Source of the DNA: Caulobacter sp.
GTDB taxonomy: Bacteria; Pseudomonadota; Alphaproteobacteria; Caulobacterales; Caulobacteraceae
Assembly: GCA_026225565.1 (NCBI GenBank)
Contig: JAMFTA010000038.1
Location: forward strand, 1-36,647
DNA: 36,647 nt
Reading direction: 5' to 3'
The first letter of the stretch is position 1; the number at the start of each line of letters is the position of its first letter. The position numbers were made by a program, and so were the translations under genes. This document shows positions 16,911-25,282 of this stretch, piece after piece. The notes under the pieces were generated by a model. The model was given only the letters and a program-made list of their open reading frames with translations. It had not been told where the DNA came from and did no database searches.

Positions 16911-17099
16911 CTAGCGGTGTCCAGCGCTCCCTGGCGGCGGCGCGCCTGCAGCTTGAGCGTCGCCGCGCACCATCTGGGCCATCTGATCCGCCAGCACGCT
17001 CTGTTGCATGGACAAATTGATCTGGCCGCCGCCGCTATAGAGGGCGTGCAGATAGGCGCGGTCCCACACAGTGAGATCGCCGGGCGCCGCCAGATCCAT
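16911..17099 (-). pseudogene. Probable C-terminal remnant of a larger gene
   Basis: A 62-residue frame starts at ATG 17099. It contains LTVWDRAYLHALYSGGGQ and then MQQSVLADQMAQMVRG. This reads like the last helix-rich segment of a longer exported protein of alphaproteobacteria rather than a whole protein. A terminator sits only 74 bases upstream, and the sequence further up does not continue the same coding texture, so the rest seems lost. It could instead be a short intact gene without a recognisable ribosome-binding site. Confidence 0.4.
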
Positions 17100-17172
17100 A
17101 AGCCGACTTTCCGGCGCTCGCCTTGGGGATGGAGAACTGACGCCGGCCTTCCGGTCACCCAGCCAAGAGAAA

Positions 17173-17195
17173 GGCCCCCGGCAACACCGGGGGCC
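17173..17195 (-). terminator. Hairpin terminator of the glycine-zipper protein gene
   Basis: GGCCCCCGG-CAACA-CCGGGGGCC is a perfect nine-base stem with a five-base loop. On the minus strand it is followed by TTTCTCTT. It lies 60 bases after the stop of the gene at 17256-17714, so it should end that transcript. Confidence 0.85.
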
Positions 17196-17255
17196 CTTCA
17201 CCGATAGCTTCTACAGCTAGCCGCCCGGCGCTAGCTAGCGCCGTCGGCTGGCGCC

Positions 17256-17714
17256 TTATCGATGCGGCGTCGAGGCCGCGCCGGCGACGGCGCCCGTGCC
17301 ACCGCCTATGGCCGCGCCCACAGCCGCGCCCGGGGCGCAGCCGATGGGGAGAGTCACGACGCATCCGATAGCCGCGCCGATGCCCGCGCCCCCCGCACCG
17401 CCCGCCAGAGCCCGTGCGCCTGGGTCCGCCCGCCAACTCGCGCCTTTGTCATACCATCCACGGTCGTCGGCCGGATCACTTAGCCAGCGGTTGTCCTGCT
17501 GATGGGCGTCGTACCAGCCGCTGTCGTGGATGGTAATCACCTGTTCCGCCGGGTAGGCGTACTTATGGTGAACATGCCAGCACTCATTGTACTGATTGCA
17601 GGCCACGTAGGTTGTAGGAGCCGGATCCGCGATAGAAGGGGTGGCGACGAGTGAGCTTCCACTGATAATGGCCAAGCACGATCCTAGGCCGAGGGCGGCC
17701 GTGAAGATGCGCAT
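17256..17714 (-). CDS. Secreted glycine-zipper protein, 152 aa
   Basis: The protein has a signal peptide (MRIFTAALGLG start, cleavage near SIADP at about residue 30). A middle region is rich in aromatic residues and His, with the repeated-looking HDSGWYDAHQQDNRW and DDRGWYDKG units. The C-terminal glycine-zipper, GGAGGAGIGAAIG and GAAVGAAIGGGTGAVAG, is of the kind that inserts in membranes. The family is unknown to me. Two conserved-looking Cys pairs (YVACNQYNEC, and C in the zipper) could form disulfides in the periplasm. An AAGGAAA site precedes the ATG, and it has its own terminator, so it is a single-gene unit. Confidence 0.75.
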   Translation of the reverse strand: MRIFTAALGLGSCLAIISGSSLVATPSIADPAPTTYVACNQYNECWHVHHKYAYPAEQVITIHDSGWYDAHQQDNRWLSDPADDRGWYDKGASWRADPGARALAGGAGGAGIGAAIGCVVTLPIGCAPGAAVGAAIGGGTGAVAGAASTPHR

Positions 17715-18120
17715 AATGACGTTTCCTTTTTCCTGAGAAGTACTTAAGAAACGGAGGAGGAGACGAATAGTTCCATGAGCATTTCTCCAAATTTATCCCA
17801 AAAAAAAAATCAAGTGTGCCTATTGTCAAGCTACTCTTGGAAACAGGATAAGCAAATAATATAGACGAAATACAGTTTCTGCGCAGTCGACCGCAGCCGG
17901 ATGCTGTGCGAGAATTTACGTTCATCGGGATCCGCCTCTCGCAGGCGACCCTCAACCCCCAGCGTCCGCCATGCGTCGTGACCGGAAAGACGCCGTCTGC
18001 CTCCTACGCCGCTCGCGCCATCGCCTCGCAAAAAGTTCCCATTTTGTTCTTGCTGAAATTTCGACTCGGCGTACTAAGTTAAGGGGCTGCCCGCGCGGAC
18101 GCGGGCGCTCCGGGCCTCAC
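17715..18120. other. AT-rich divergent promoter region before uvrA
   Basis: These 406 bases separate the divergent glycine-zipper gene and uvrA. The first 190 bases are clearly more AT-rich than the rest of the window and include a run of ten A at 17800-17809. I find no convincing small gene. A TTGACA on the minus strand (17824-17829) has no matching -10 at the usual distance. The SOS box is at 18035-18049. Confidence 0.6.
18035..18049 (+). promoter_or_regulatory. LexA (SOS) box GTTC-N7-GTTC
   Basis: The sequence GTTCCCATTTTGTTC matches exactly the direct-repeat LexA site of alphaproteobacteria, GTTC-N7-GTTC. It ends 71 bases before the uvrA start. LexA repression of uvrA, lifted after DNA damage, is the expected effect. 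Confidence 0.88.
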
Positions 18121-21084
18121 ATGTACGATCCGAACGCCTCCATCCGCGTGCGTGGCGCGCGCGAGCATAATCTGAAGAACGTCGATGTGGATATTCCGCG
18201 CGGCCAGCTGGTGGTGCTGACCGGGCTTTCGGGCTCGGGTAAGAGCTCGCTCGCCTTCGACACCATCTATGCCGAGGGCCAGCGCCGCTATGTGGAGAGC
18301 CTCTCGGCCTATGCGCGCCAGTTCCTGGAGCTGATGGGCAAGCCCGACGTGGACCTGATTGAGGGCTTATCCCCGGCCATCTCCATCGAGCAGAAGACCA
18401 CCTCAAAAAACCCCCGCTCCACCGTCGGCACGGTGACCGAGATCCACGACTACATGCGCCTCTTATGGGCGCGGGTGGGAATCCCCTACTCCCCCGCCAC
18501 TGGCCTGCCGATCGAGAGCCAGACCGTCAGCCAGATGGTCGACAAGCTCCTGGCCCTGCCAGACGGGGAGCGCCTCTATCTGCTCGCCCCTATCGTCCGC
18601 GGCCGCAAGGGCGAATACAGGAAGGAGATCGCCGAGTGGCAGCGCGCCGGCTACCAGCGCCTGAAGGTCGACGGGCAATTCTATCCCATCGAGGACGCCC
18701 CGGCCCTCGACAAGAAGCTGAAGCACGACATCGACATTGTGGTCGATCGCATCGTCACCAAGGCCGGCCAGGAGCAGCGGCTGGCCGATTCCATCCAGAC
18801 GGCGCTCGGCCTCGCCGACGGCATCGCCGTGGCCGAATGGGCGAGCCCGCAGGAGGGTTTGGAAGAGCCTCGCCGCCTGCTGTTTTCGGAAAAGTTCGCC
18901 TGCCCGGTCTCCGGCTTCACCATCTCGGAGATCGAGCCGCGCCTGTTTTCCTTCAACAACCCCTTCGGCGCCTGCCCGGTCTGCGACGGCCTGGGGCAAA
19001 AGCTGACCTTCGACGCCGATCTGGTGATCCCGGACAAGGACAAGACCCTGCACAAGGGCGCGGTGGCCCCTTGGGCGCGCGGCCCCTCCCCGCTCTATAC
19101 CCAGACCCTGCAGGCGCTGGCCCGCCACTTCGGCTTCTCCATGGACAAGCCGTGGCGCGAACTGCCGGAGGAGGCCCACAAGGCAGTCCTCTACGGCACG
19201 GGCTCTGAGAAGATCAAATTCACCTACGACGACAACGCCCGCAAATACGAGGTCTCCAAGCCCTTCGAAGGGGTGTTGCCGAACCTGGAGCGCCGTTGGC
19301 GGGAGACCGATTCGGCCTGGGTGCGCGAGGAGCTGGCCCGCTATCAGTCGCAGACCCCCTGCGAAGCCTGCCATGGTTTGCGCCTAAAGCCCGAGGCCCT
19401 GGCCGTGCGGGTGGGCGGCATGAATATCGGCGAGTCCTCCACCCTGTCGATCAGCGAGGCCCTGGTCTGGTTCTCCAACCTGGAGCCGACCCTGACGGCC
19501 CAGCAGCAGGAGATCGCCCGCCGCATCCTGAAGGAGATCAACGATCGCCTGCGGTTTTTGGTGGAGGTGGGGCTGAACTACCTGACCCTGGCGCGGGCCT
19601 CGGGCACCCTATCCGGCGGCGAGAGCCAGCGCATCCGCCTGGCGTCGCAAATCGGCTCGGGCCTCACCGGCGTCCTCTATGTGCTCGACGAGCCCTCCAT
19701 CGGCCTGCACCAGCGCGACAACACTCGCCTGCTCAATTCGCTGAAGGGCCTGCGCGACCTCGGCAATTCGGTGCTGGTCGTCGAGCATGACGAGGAGGCC
19801 ATCCTCACCGCCGACCATGTGATCGACATGGGCCCCGCCGCCGGCGTCCACGGGGGCGAGATCATCGCCGAGGGCACGCCCGCCGACATCATGGCCGAAC
19901 CGCGATCCCTCACCGGCCAATACCTCACCGGCGCGCGCGAGATCGAAATCCCGCAGACCCGCCGCAAGGCCGGCAAGAAGACCCTGAAGATCATCGGCGC
20001 GCGCGGCAACAATCTGAAGAACGTCACCGGCGAGATCCCCGTCGGCGTCTTCACCTGCATCACCGGGGTGTCGGGGGGCGGCAAGTCGACCTTCACCATC
20101 GAAACCCTTTATAAGGCGGCGGCCCGGCGGCTGAACAACGCCTCGGCGGCCCCCGCCCCCTACGACAAGATCGAGGGGCTGGAGCTATTCGACAAGGTGA
20201 TCGACATCGACCAGTCGCCCATCGGCCGCACCCCACGCTCCAACCCCGCCACCTACACCGGCGCCTTCGGCCCGATCCGCGACTGGTTCGCCGCCCTGCC
20301 GGAGTCCAAGGTGCGCGGTTACGGCCCCGGCCGCTTCAGCTTCAACGTCAAGGGCGGACGCTGCGAAGCCTGCCAGGGCGACGGGCTGATCAAGATCGAG
20401 ATGCACTTTTTGCCGGACGTCTACGTCACCTGCGATGTCTGCAAGGGCAAGCGCTACAACCGCGAGACCCTGGAAGTGCTCTATCGCGGCAAGTCGATTT
20501 CCGACGTCCTGGACATGACCGTGGAAGAGGCCGCCGACTTCTTCAAGGTGGCGGCGCCGATCCGCGACAAGATGGAGACCCTGAAGCGCGTGGGCCTCGG
20601 CTACGTCAAGGTCGGCCAGCCGGCCACCACCCTCTCGGGCGGCGAGGCCCAGCGGGTGAAGCTCTCCAAGGAACTGGCCCGGCGGGCCACTGGCCGCACC
20701 CTCTATATTCTCGACGAGCCCACCACCGGCCTGCATTTCGAGGACACCAAGAAGCTTCTCGAAGTGCTGCATGAGCTGGTCGATCAGGGCAACACCATCG
20801 TGGTCATCGAGCACAATCTGGACGTGGTGAAGACCGCCGACTGGCTCTTGGACTTCGGTCCGGAAGGCGGCGACGGCGGCGGACTGATCGTCGCTGTCGG
20901 CACCCCAGAACAGGTGGCCGCCAACGCCGAAAGCTGGACCGGCCGCTATCTCAAGGAGGTGCTGGATCGCCAGGAGAGCCGCCGCCTCGCCCGCGTCGCC
21001 GCGCTCACCGCCCCGGCAAAGCCGACGGCCAAGGCTTCGACGAAGGCGGAAGCCAAACCGGCCCGCGCCGCCAAGCGCGCCTAG
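18121..21084 (+). CDS. uvrA: Excinuclease ABC subunit A (UvrA)
   Basis: UvrA is the 987-residue damage-recognition ATPase of nucleotide excision repair. Visible parts are the first Walker [10 protein letters not shown] (35-43), a CPVSGF...CPVC zinc-binding pair, a first [12 protein letters not shown] signature with [13 protein letters not shown], a second Walker A (GVSGGGKST), the second zinc finger ([17 protein letters not shown]) and a second signature [16 protein letters not shown] with [13 protein letters not shown]. The C-terminus ends in an Ala/Lys-rich tail. The second P-loop is GVSGGGKST rather than the more usual GVSGSGKST. The ATG at 18121 starts the homology; upstream codons in frame are non-coding. 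SOS control is indicated by the box at 18035. Confidence 0.97.
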   Translation: MYDPNASIRVRGAREHNLKNVDVDIPRGQLVVLTGLSGSGKSSLAFDTIYAEGQRRYVESLSAYARQFLELMGKPDVDLIEGLSPAISIEQKTTSKNPRSTVGTVTEIHDYMRLLWARVGIPYSPATGLPIESQTVSQMVDKLLALPDGERLYLLAPIVRGRKGEYRKEIAEWQRAGYQRLKVDGQFYPIEDAPALDKKLKHDIDIVVDRIVTKAGQEQRLADSIQTALGLADGIAVAEWASPQEGLEEPRRLLFSEKFACPVSGFTISEIEPRLFSFNNPFGACPVCDGLGQKLTFDADLVIPDKDKTLHKGAVAPWARGPSPLYTQTLQALARHFGFSMDKPWRELPEEAHKAVLYGTGSEKIKFTYDDNARKYEVSKPFEGVLPNLERRWRETDSAWVREELARYQSQTPCEACHGLRLKPEALAVRVGGMNIGESSTLSISEALVWFSNLEPTLTAQQQEIARRILKEINDRLRFLVEVGLNYLTLARASGTLSGGESQRIRLASQIGSGLTGVLYVLDEPSIGLHQRDNTRLLNSLKGLRDLGNSVLVVEHDEEAILTADHVIDMGPAAGVHGGEIIAEGTPADIMAEPRSLTGQYLTGAREIEIPQTRRKAGKKTLKIIGARGNNLKNVTGEIPVGVFTCITGVSGGGKSTFTIETLYKAAARRLNNASAAPAPYDKIEGLELFDKVIDIDQSPIGRTPRSNPATYTGAFGPIRDWFAALPESKVRGYGPGRFSFNVKGGRCEACQGDGLIKIEMHFLPDVYVTCDVCKGKRYNRETLEVLYRGKSISDVLDMTVEEAADFFKVAAPIRDKMETLKRVGLGYVKVGQPATTLSGGEAQRVKLSKELARRATGRTLYILDEPTTGLHFEDTKKLLEVLHELVDQGNTIVVIEHNLDVVKTADWLLDFGPEGGDGGGLIVAVGTPEQVAANAESWTGRYLKEVLDRQESRRLARVAALTAPAKPTAKASTKAEAKPARAAKRA

Positions 21085-21106
21085 GGCCGGTTCGGCGTCA
21101 ACGCGG

Positions 21107-22498
21107 TCAGAATGCGGCGTCGATGTCGACCACGTCGATCAGCTTGTGGTTGACGAACTCCTTGATGCCGAGGCCCAAAAGCTCGCGCCCATAGCCGGAG
21201 CGGCGGACGCCGCCGAACGGCAGGTCGGCCTTGACCATGGTCGGATGATTGACGAACACCATGCCGGTCGAGATCTTGCGGGCCACTTGCGCGCCGCGCC
21301 GGGTGTCCGAGGTGAACACCGAGCCGCCCAGGCCGAACGGCGAGTCGTTGGCGATGCGAATGGCGTCATCCTCGTCCTTGGCCCGGAACAGCATGGAGAC
21401 CGGCCCGAAGAACTCCCAGTAGCGGGCCGGATTGTCCTCGGCCACGTCGGTCAGGATCGTCGGCTGCACGAAGGCGCCCTGGTTGGGAACGTCCGGCCCG
21501 ACCTCGATGGCCGTGGCGCCATGGCAGACCGCTTGACGGATCCTGTCCTTGATCTCGTCGGCGGCGCCTTGGGACGACAGCGGCGCCAGCGTGGTTTCGG
21601 GATCGAAGGGATCGCCCGCGCGCAGGCCGGCCACCCCGACCTTGTAGCGTTCGAAGAAGGCGTCGTAGACCTCATCGACGATGATCATCCGCTTGGACGA
21701 CACGCACACCTGCCCCCCGTTCCAGTGGCGGCCGAACACCGCCCACTTTGTGGTCTTCTCCAGGTCGGCGTCGGCCAGCACCACGAAGGCGTCGGCGCCG
21801 CCGAGCTCCATCGTCGACTTCTTCAAGGCCTTCCCCGCCTGGGCCGCGATGATCGCGCCGGCGGCCTCGGAGCCGGTGAGTGCGACGCCCTGCACGCGCG
21901 GATCGTTGAGGATGGTCTCGATCTGCGAGCGCGTGGCGTAGAGGTTCTTGAAGGCGCCGTCGGGCAGGCCGGCGTCGCGCATGAGCGTCTCGAAGGCGGC
22001 GGCGCTCTGGGGCACGTTGGAGGCGTGCTTGAGCAACATCGTATTGCCGGCCGAGAGCTGCGGCGCGATGATCCGAGCGATTTGGTAATAGGGAAAGTTC
22101 CACGGCTCGATGGCCAGCAGGACACCCAGCGGGTCATGCACGATCACCGCCTCGCCTTCGGCGGGATCCGCTACGGCAAGTTTCTGCGGCGCCAGCAGCG
22201 TTTCGGCGTTCTGGGCGTAGTATTCGAAGATATTGGCCGACAGCTCCACTTCCGCCCTGGCCTCGGCATAAAGCTTGCCCATCTCAAGGGTCAGCAGCTT
22301 GGCGTAGGGTTCGATCTCTTTGCGCAGGATGTCGGCCGCGCCCTGCATCACCTTGGCGCGCTCGGCGAAGGAGGTCTCCTTCCAAAATAGGAAGGCGGCA
22401 TGGGCGTTCGCTATCGCCTGTCCGACTTCGGCGTCGGTCGCATCCGGGAAAGTCTCCAGAACTTCACCGCTATAGGGGTTGATGGTCGCATACGTCAT
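21107..22498 (-). CDS. Aldehyde dehydrogenase, succinate-semialdehyde dehydrogenase type
   Basis: The 463-residue protein is an ALDH-superfamily enzyme. The active-site residues are N134 (PWNFP), E231 (MELGGAD) and C265 (GGQVCVSSKR). The short length and the features FNPYSGE-like start, GGADAFVV and PFGGVRRSGYGRELLG fit the Sad/YneI group, which oxidises succinate semialdehyde with NAD(P). Other aldehydes are possible, and the divergent alcohol dehydrogenase suggests a link. An AGAGGT site precedes the ATG. The upstream 178 bases, shared with adh, carry an FNR/FixK box at 22609. Confidence 0.88.
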   Translation of the reverse strand: MTYATINPYSGEVLETFPDATDAEVGQAIANAHAAFLFWKETSFAERAKVMQGAADILRKEIEPYAKLLTLEMGKLYAEARAEVELSANIFEYYAQNAETLLAPQKLAVADPAEGEAVIVHDPLGVLLAIEPWNFPYYQIARIIAPQLSAGNTMLLKHASNVPQSAAAFETLMRDAGLPDGAFKNLYATRSQIETILNDPRVQGVALTGSEAAGAIIAAQAGKALKKSTMELGGADAFVVLADADLEKTTKWAVFGRHWNGGQVCVSSKRMIIVDEVYDAFFERYKVGVAGLRAGDPFDPETTLAPLSSQGAADEIKDRIRQAVCHGATAIEVGPDVPNQGAFVQPTILTDVAEDNPARYWEFFGPVSMLFRAKDEDDAIRIANDSPFGLGGSVFTSDTRRGAQVARKISTGMVFVNHPTMVKADLPFGGVRRSGYGRELLGLGIKEFVNHKLIDVVDIDAAF

Positions 22499-22608
22499 GA
22501 TGACCTCTTCGCTTGCTACATTGACGCCCCTAGCCGCCGTCTCGGGAAATGGAGGCGGGCTTCTGGGCTGAGCTTGCGCCAGCTTGTCCTCGGACGGCGC
22601 ATCGAGCC

Positions 22609-22622
22609 TTGATCTCTGTCAA
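22609..22622. promoter_or_regulatory. FNR/FixK box TTGAT-CTCT-GTCAA
   Basis: The site fits both the FNR consensus (TTGAT-N4-ATCAA, one difference) and the FixK form TTGA-N6-TCAA exactly. It lies 54 bases before the adh start and 110 bases from the divergent aldehyde dehydrogenase start. Oxygen-limited activation of adh is the likely effect. Confidence 0.8.
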
Positions 22623-22676
22623 TGTGGCCGCCGTCGACGCGCTCTAGTCTGACCCCATCAACAAAGGAGAGGCGCC

Positions 22677-23759
22677 ATGATCGCCAAGACGATGAAGGCT
22701 GCAGTCGTGCGCCGGTTCGGCGAGCCGCTGGCGATCGAGGACGTGCCCGTGCCCGTTCCCGGTCCCGGCGAGCTGCTCGTCAAGGTCATGGCCTGCGGCG
22801 TCTGCCATACAGATCTGCACGCTGCGGATGGAGATTGGCCCGTAAAGCCGTCGCCGCCGTTCATTCCAGGCCATGAAGTCGCCGGCGTTGTCGCGGCGCT
22901 CGGACCCGGTGTGACGGATTTCAAGGCGGGCGATGCGGTGGGCGTGGCGTGGTTGCACGACGCCTGTATGCATTGCGAATATTGCGAAACCGGGTGGGAG
23001 ACCCTGTGCGAACACCAGCACGACACCGGCTACAGTTGCGATGGCGGCTTCGCGGAATACGTCATCGCCTCGGCCGCCTTCGCCGCCAGGCTTCCGGCCA
23101 ACGTCGATTTTGCGCAGATCGCACCGATCCTGTGCGCCGGCGTCACCACCTATAAGGGGCTGAAGGAGACCGAAACACGTCCCGGCGAGTGGGTGGCGAT
23201 TTCCGGCGTCGGCGGCCTCGGCCATGTGGCGATCCAATACGCCAAGGCGATGGGCTTCAAGATCGTCGCGCTTGACGTGGCGCCGGAGAAGCTCGCCCTC
23301 GCCCTAAAGAGGGGCGCGGATGTCGCAATCGACGCGCGCTCGCCCGACGCGGTGGCCGCTGTCCTCAAAGCGACGGGCGGAGGCGCTCACGGCGTACTCG
23401 TGACCGCCGTCTCGCCGCCCGCGTTTTCCCAGGCGCTCCTCATGGTCCGCCGCAAGGGCACGGTTGTTCTGGTTGGGCTCCCGCCAGGGGAGTTCGCGAC
23501 CCCGATCTTCGATGTGGTGCTGAAGCGGATCACCGTCCGGGGCTCCATCGTGGGGACGCGCCAAGACCTGGACGAAGCCATCGCCTTTGCGGTCGACGGC
23601 AAGGTCAGGGCCGAGATCACCTTGGCCCCCCTGGGCGAGATCAACGCCATCTTCGCCAAGCTCAAGGCAGGCAAGATAGAGGGGCGCGTGGTCTTGGATC
23701 TCTCCCTGCCGATCGCGGGGTCCAAGCAGAAAGCGGAAGGCGAATTCGTCGGAGACTAA
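22677..23759 (+). CDS. adhP: Zinc-dependent alcohol dehydrogenase (AdhP/AdhA type)
   Basis: The 360-residue medium-chain dehydrogenase has catalytic zinc ligands C43, H66 (GHE) and C153, structural zinc ligands C97, C100, C103 and C111, and the nucleotide loop GVGGLGH (177-183). This is the AdhP type that interconverts ethanol and other primary alcohols with aldehydes using NAD. The ATG at 22677 has an AAAGGAGAGG ribosome-binding site. The FNR/FixK box 54 bases upstream suggests use as a fermentative reductase or under low oxygen, and the divergent aldehyde dehydrogenase could oxidise or supply the aldehyde. The C-terminal 15 residues are an unusual short tail. Confidence 0.92.
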   Translation: MIAKTMKAAVVRRFGEPLAIEDVPVPVPGPGELLVKVMACGVCHTDLHAADGDWPVKPSPPFIPGHEVAGVVAALGPGVTDFKAGDAVGVAWLHDACMHCEYCETGWETLCEHQHDTGYSCDGGFAEYVIASAAFAARLPANVDFAQIAPILCAGVTTYKGLKETETRPGEWVAISGVGGLGHVAIQYAKAMGFKIVALDVAPEKLALALKRGADVAIDARSPDAVAAVLKATGGGAHGVLVTAVSPPAFSQALLMVRRKGTVVLVGLPPGEFATPIFDVVLKRITVRGSIVGTRQDLDEAIAFAVDGKVRAEITLAPLGEINAIFAKLKAGKIEGRVVLDLSLPIAGSKQKAEGEFVGD

Positions 23760-24072
23760 AAAGCCTCGACCGGCGCCTTCTGCGGCATGGATTCGAGCTC
23801 ATCTTCTCGCCTTGGCGGTGAGCTCGAAATCCTCCCGTCCTCAATCCATCATTTCCCTCTCACCGGCCCTGACGGCGCACGCACGGGATCGATCGTCGGG
23901 AGACTCCCGGCCCGTGATCGCCTCGGCGGCGCTCAGGCCTTCATAAGTCGGCCCCGGCCGTCCTCGATCTGGACATCGGGGCGTTGCACCTGGATGGCGC
24001 GACAATCTTGACCGTGCGGAACCCGGTCTGAGACCGAGGGACGCGCCGGACGGGCGCGTCCCTCCGCGTCCC
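23760..24072. other. Intergenic region between convergent adh and ompW
   Basis: I see no convincing gene here. On the minus strand a short open stretch (about 23938-24030) ends GRGRLMKA before a stop, which might be a decayed gene tail, but nothing supports a start. A hairpin of 12 base pairs lies at 24036-24064. Confidence 0.45.
24036..24064 (-). terminator. Hairpin after ompW
   Basis: GAGGGACGCGCC-GGACG-GGCGCGTCCCTC is a perfect 12-base stem with a five-base loop, nine bases after the ompW stop. It has no U-run, so it may act as a transcript-stabilising or Rho-linked end rather than a strict intrinsic terminator. Confidence 0.6.
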
Positions 24073-24723
24073 TTAGAACTTGCGGCCAAGGCCGACGGAG
24101 ATCACCCAGGGATTAAGATCGACCGCTGAGGTCAGGGCGCCGCCGTTGATCTTGGCGTCGGTCTCCACAAACACCTTCTTCACGTCGATGTTGAATAGCC
24201 AAGGTCCGCTGACCGCAATGTCCGTTCCGGCCTGTAGCGCAGCGCCGACATTGTCCTTCAGGTTCACCTTGAAACCGTTGTGATTGCTTCCGCCGTAATA
24301 GAGCATGGCGTTGGCGCCGATCCCCACATAGGGATTGATCCGAGACCTCGGCGCAAAATGGTACTGCAGCGCGACCACCGGGGGCAGCACCCAGGTGTCA
24401 TGCACCTTGGTCTTCGACCCGGCGCCCTCCGCGTAGATGGTGTGTTTCGTTGTGCCGAGGATGGCTTCGACGGCGAAGTGGTCGGTCAGGAAATAGGTGA
24501 AGCCCAGCGTCGGCATCACGCTGTCGCCTACCTTCACGTGCAAGCCCGTGGCCGCGCCGGCCGAGGTCTTGATCGCGTTGTTGGCGTTGGAGAAGACATC
24601 GCTGACCCGAAGATCGGTCAGAAAGACGCCCTTGGTCTCGGGCGTGAAGTCTTGCGCGTGCGCGCCGGTTGTCGCGATCGCGCCCAATGCGGCCGCTAAG
24701 GCGGCGGCTCGGATCCTGCTCAT
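24073..24723 (-). CDS. ompW: OmpW-family outer-membrane protein
   Basis: The 216-residue protein has a signal peptide (MSRIRAAALAAALG with cleavage at AHAQ, about residue 23) and an eight-stranded barrel pattern. Family marks are GFTYFLTDHFAVEAILG, LPPVVALQYHFAP, a PYVGIGANAML strand and the C-terminal aromatic VGLGRKF. OmpW forms a small barrel for hydrophobic compounds and is part of low-oxygen and stress responses in other bacteria. The ATG at 24723 is chosen because AAGGGG lies seven bases before it; a second ATG is at 24729. A relaxed FixK site (24803-24816) lies 79 bases upstream. Confidence 0.9.
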   Translation of the reverse strand: MSRIRAAALAAALGAIATTGAHAQDFTPETKGVFLTDLRVSDVFSNANNAIKTSAGAATGLHVKVGDSVMPTLGFTYFLTDHFAVEAILGTTKHTIYAEGAGSKTKVHDTWVLPPVVALQYHFAPRSRINPYVGIGANAMLYYGGSNHNGFKVNLKDNVGAALQAGTDIAVSGPWLFNIDVKKVFVETDAKINGGALTSAVDLNPWVISVGLGRKF

Positions 24724-24802
24724 AATCATTCCCCTTTTATGAACGCGGCGAAGTCCGCGTACATTGATTGGGATGTTGTGACAGAGATATCGGAGCACCG
24801 CC

Positions 24803-24816
24803 TTGAGCTAGCGCAA
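24803..24816. promoter_or_regulatory. Relaxed FixK-type site TTGA-GCTAGC-GCAA before ompW
   Basis: The sequence fits the relaxed FixK2 form TTG(A/C)-N6-(T/G)CAA and is nearly palindromic, but does not match the strict FNR consensus. Its distance from the ompW start (79 bases) resembles that of the other boxes here. It also lies just beyond the stop of the small membrane-protein gene. Confidence 0.4.
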
Positions 24817-24822
24817 ATTTGG

Positions 24823-24993
24823 CTAGAAAGCCTGGGACTTTAAATACACGTTAGACTTGGCTTCTGAAAATTTCGGCTTTTTGATCTTCTTCACGTCGTC
24901 ACGCGTATAGAGGGACGCCGCGACGAGTCCTGTTGGAAAAGCAACGAAAATTGCGGATACGATTGAGACGATAATGATACTGGAGAGCGGCAT
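24823..24993 (-). CDS. Small single-span membrane protein, 56 aa
   Basis: A short gene runs from ATG 24993 to TAG 24823. The product begins MPLSSIIIVSIVSAIFVAFP and has one hydrophobic span (about 5-28). A basic and charged cytoplasmic-type tail follows, with YTRDDVKKIKKPKF. A strong GAGGAGG lies seven bases or so before the ATG. An FNR-like box (25049-25062) lies 55 bases upstream, the same spacing as before adh. I do not recognise a family; small respiratory-oxidase or stress microproteins have a similar shape. The function is unknown, but the start signals and regulatory context support a real gene. Confidence 0.75.
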   Translation of the reverse strand: MPLSSIIIVSIVSAIFVAFPTGLVAASLYTRDDVKKIKKPKFSEAKSNVYLKSQAF

Positions 24994-25048
24994 CGATCTT
25001 CCTCCTCACAAGGGAGGGGCACGAGACCACGATAAACGCCCAAACACT

Positions 25049-25062
25049 TTGATCTCCATCAT
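25049..25062. promoter_or_regulatory. FNR-like box TTGAT-CTCC-ATCAT
   Basis: The site has one mismatch (last base) to TTGAT-N4-ATCAA. It lies 55 bases upstream of the small membrane-protein start on the minus strand, a usual activating distance once a short leader is allowed. Confidence 0.6.
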
Positions 25063-25131
25063 ATCGCGAGCGGAACGTCTGCAGCCTTTTGCCGCATTTG
25101 AGGTCGTGGCCCGGCGTGATGCAGTGAGATC

Positions 25132-25145
25132 TTGATCTGGATCAA
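25132..25145. promoter_or_regulatory. Perfect FNR box TTGAT-CTGG-ATCAA before fnrL
   Basis: The site is an exact match to the FNR/FixK consensus. It is 137 bases before the fnrL start and 138 bases from the divergent small gene. Autoregulation of fnrL is the simplest reading, either activating or repressing. The two boxes in this 289-base spacer (24994-25282) could also act jointly. Confidence 0.85.
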
Positions 25146-25282
25146 TATGCCCAGCTGCCAAAGCGCTGTAGATCAACGCAAGGCTTTCACGTCGCATCCC
25201 TGCGCCCCACCGGAAGACGGTCATCCCGGACGGCGCAATATCACGCGTCAGGACGCATCTTTGGGCAAGGAGCCAGGCTTGC

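Noticed and set aside
23841-24089. Minus-strand frame of 82 codons between adh and ompW
   Set aside because: It overlaps the ompW end and hairpin, is Arg/Ser/Gly rich, and has no ribosome-binding site.
24771-24784. TTGATTGGGATGTT upstream of ompW
   Set aside because: Only the left half of an FNR box is present; the right half does not match even the relaxed form.
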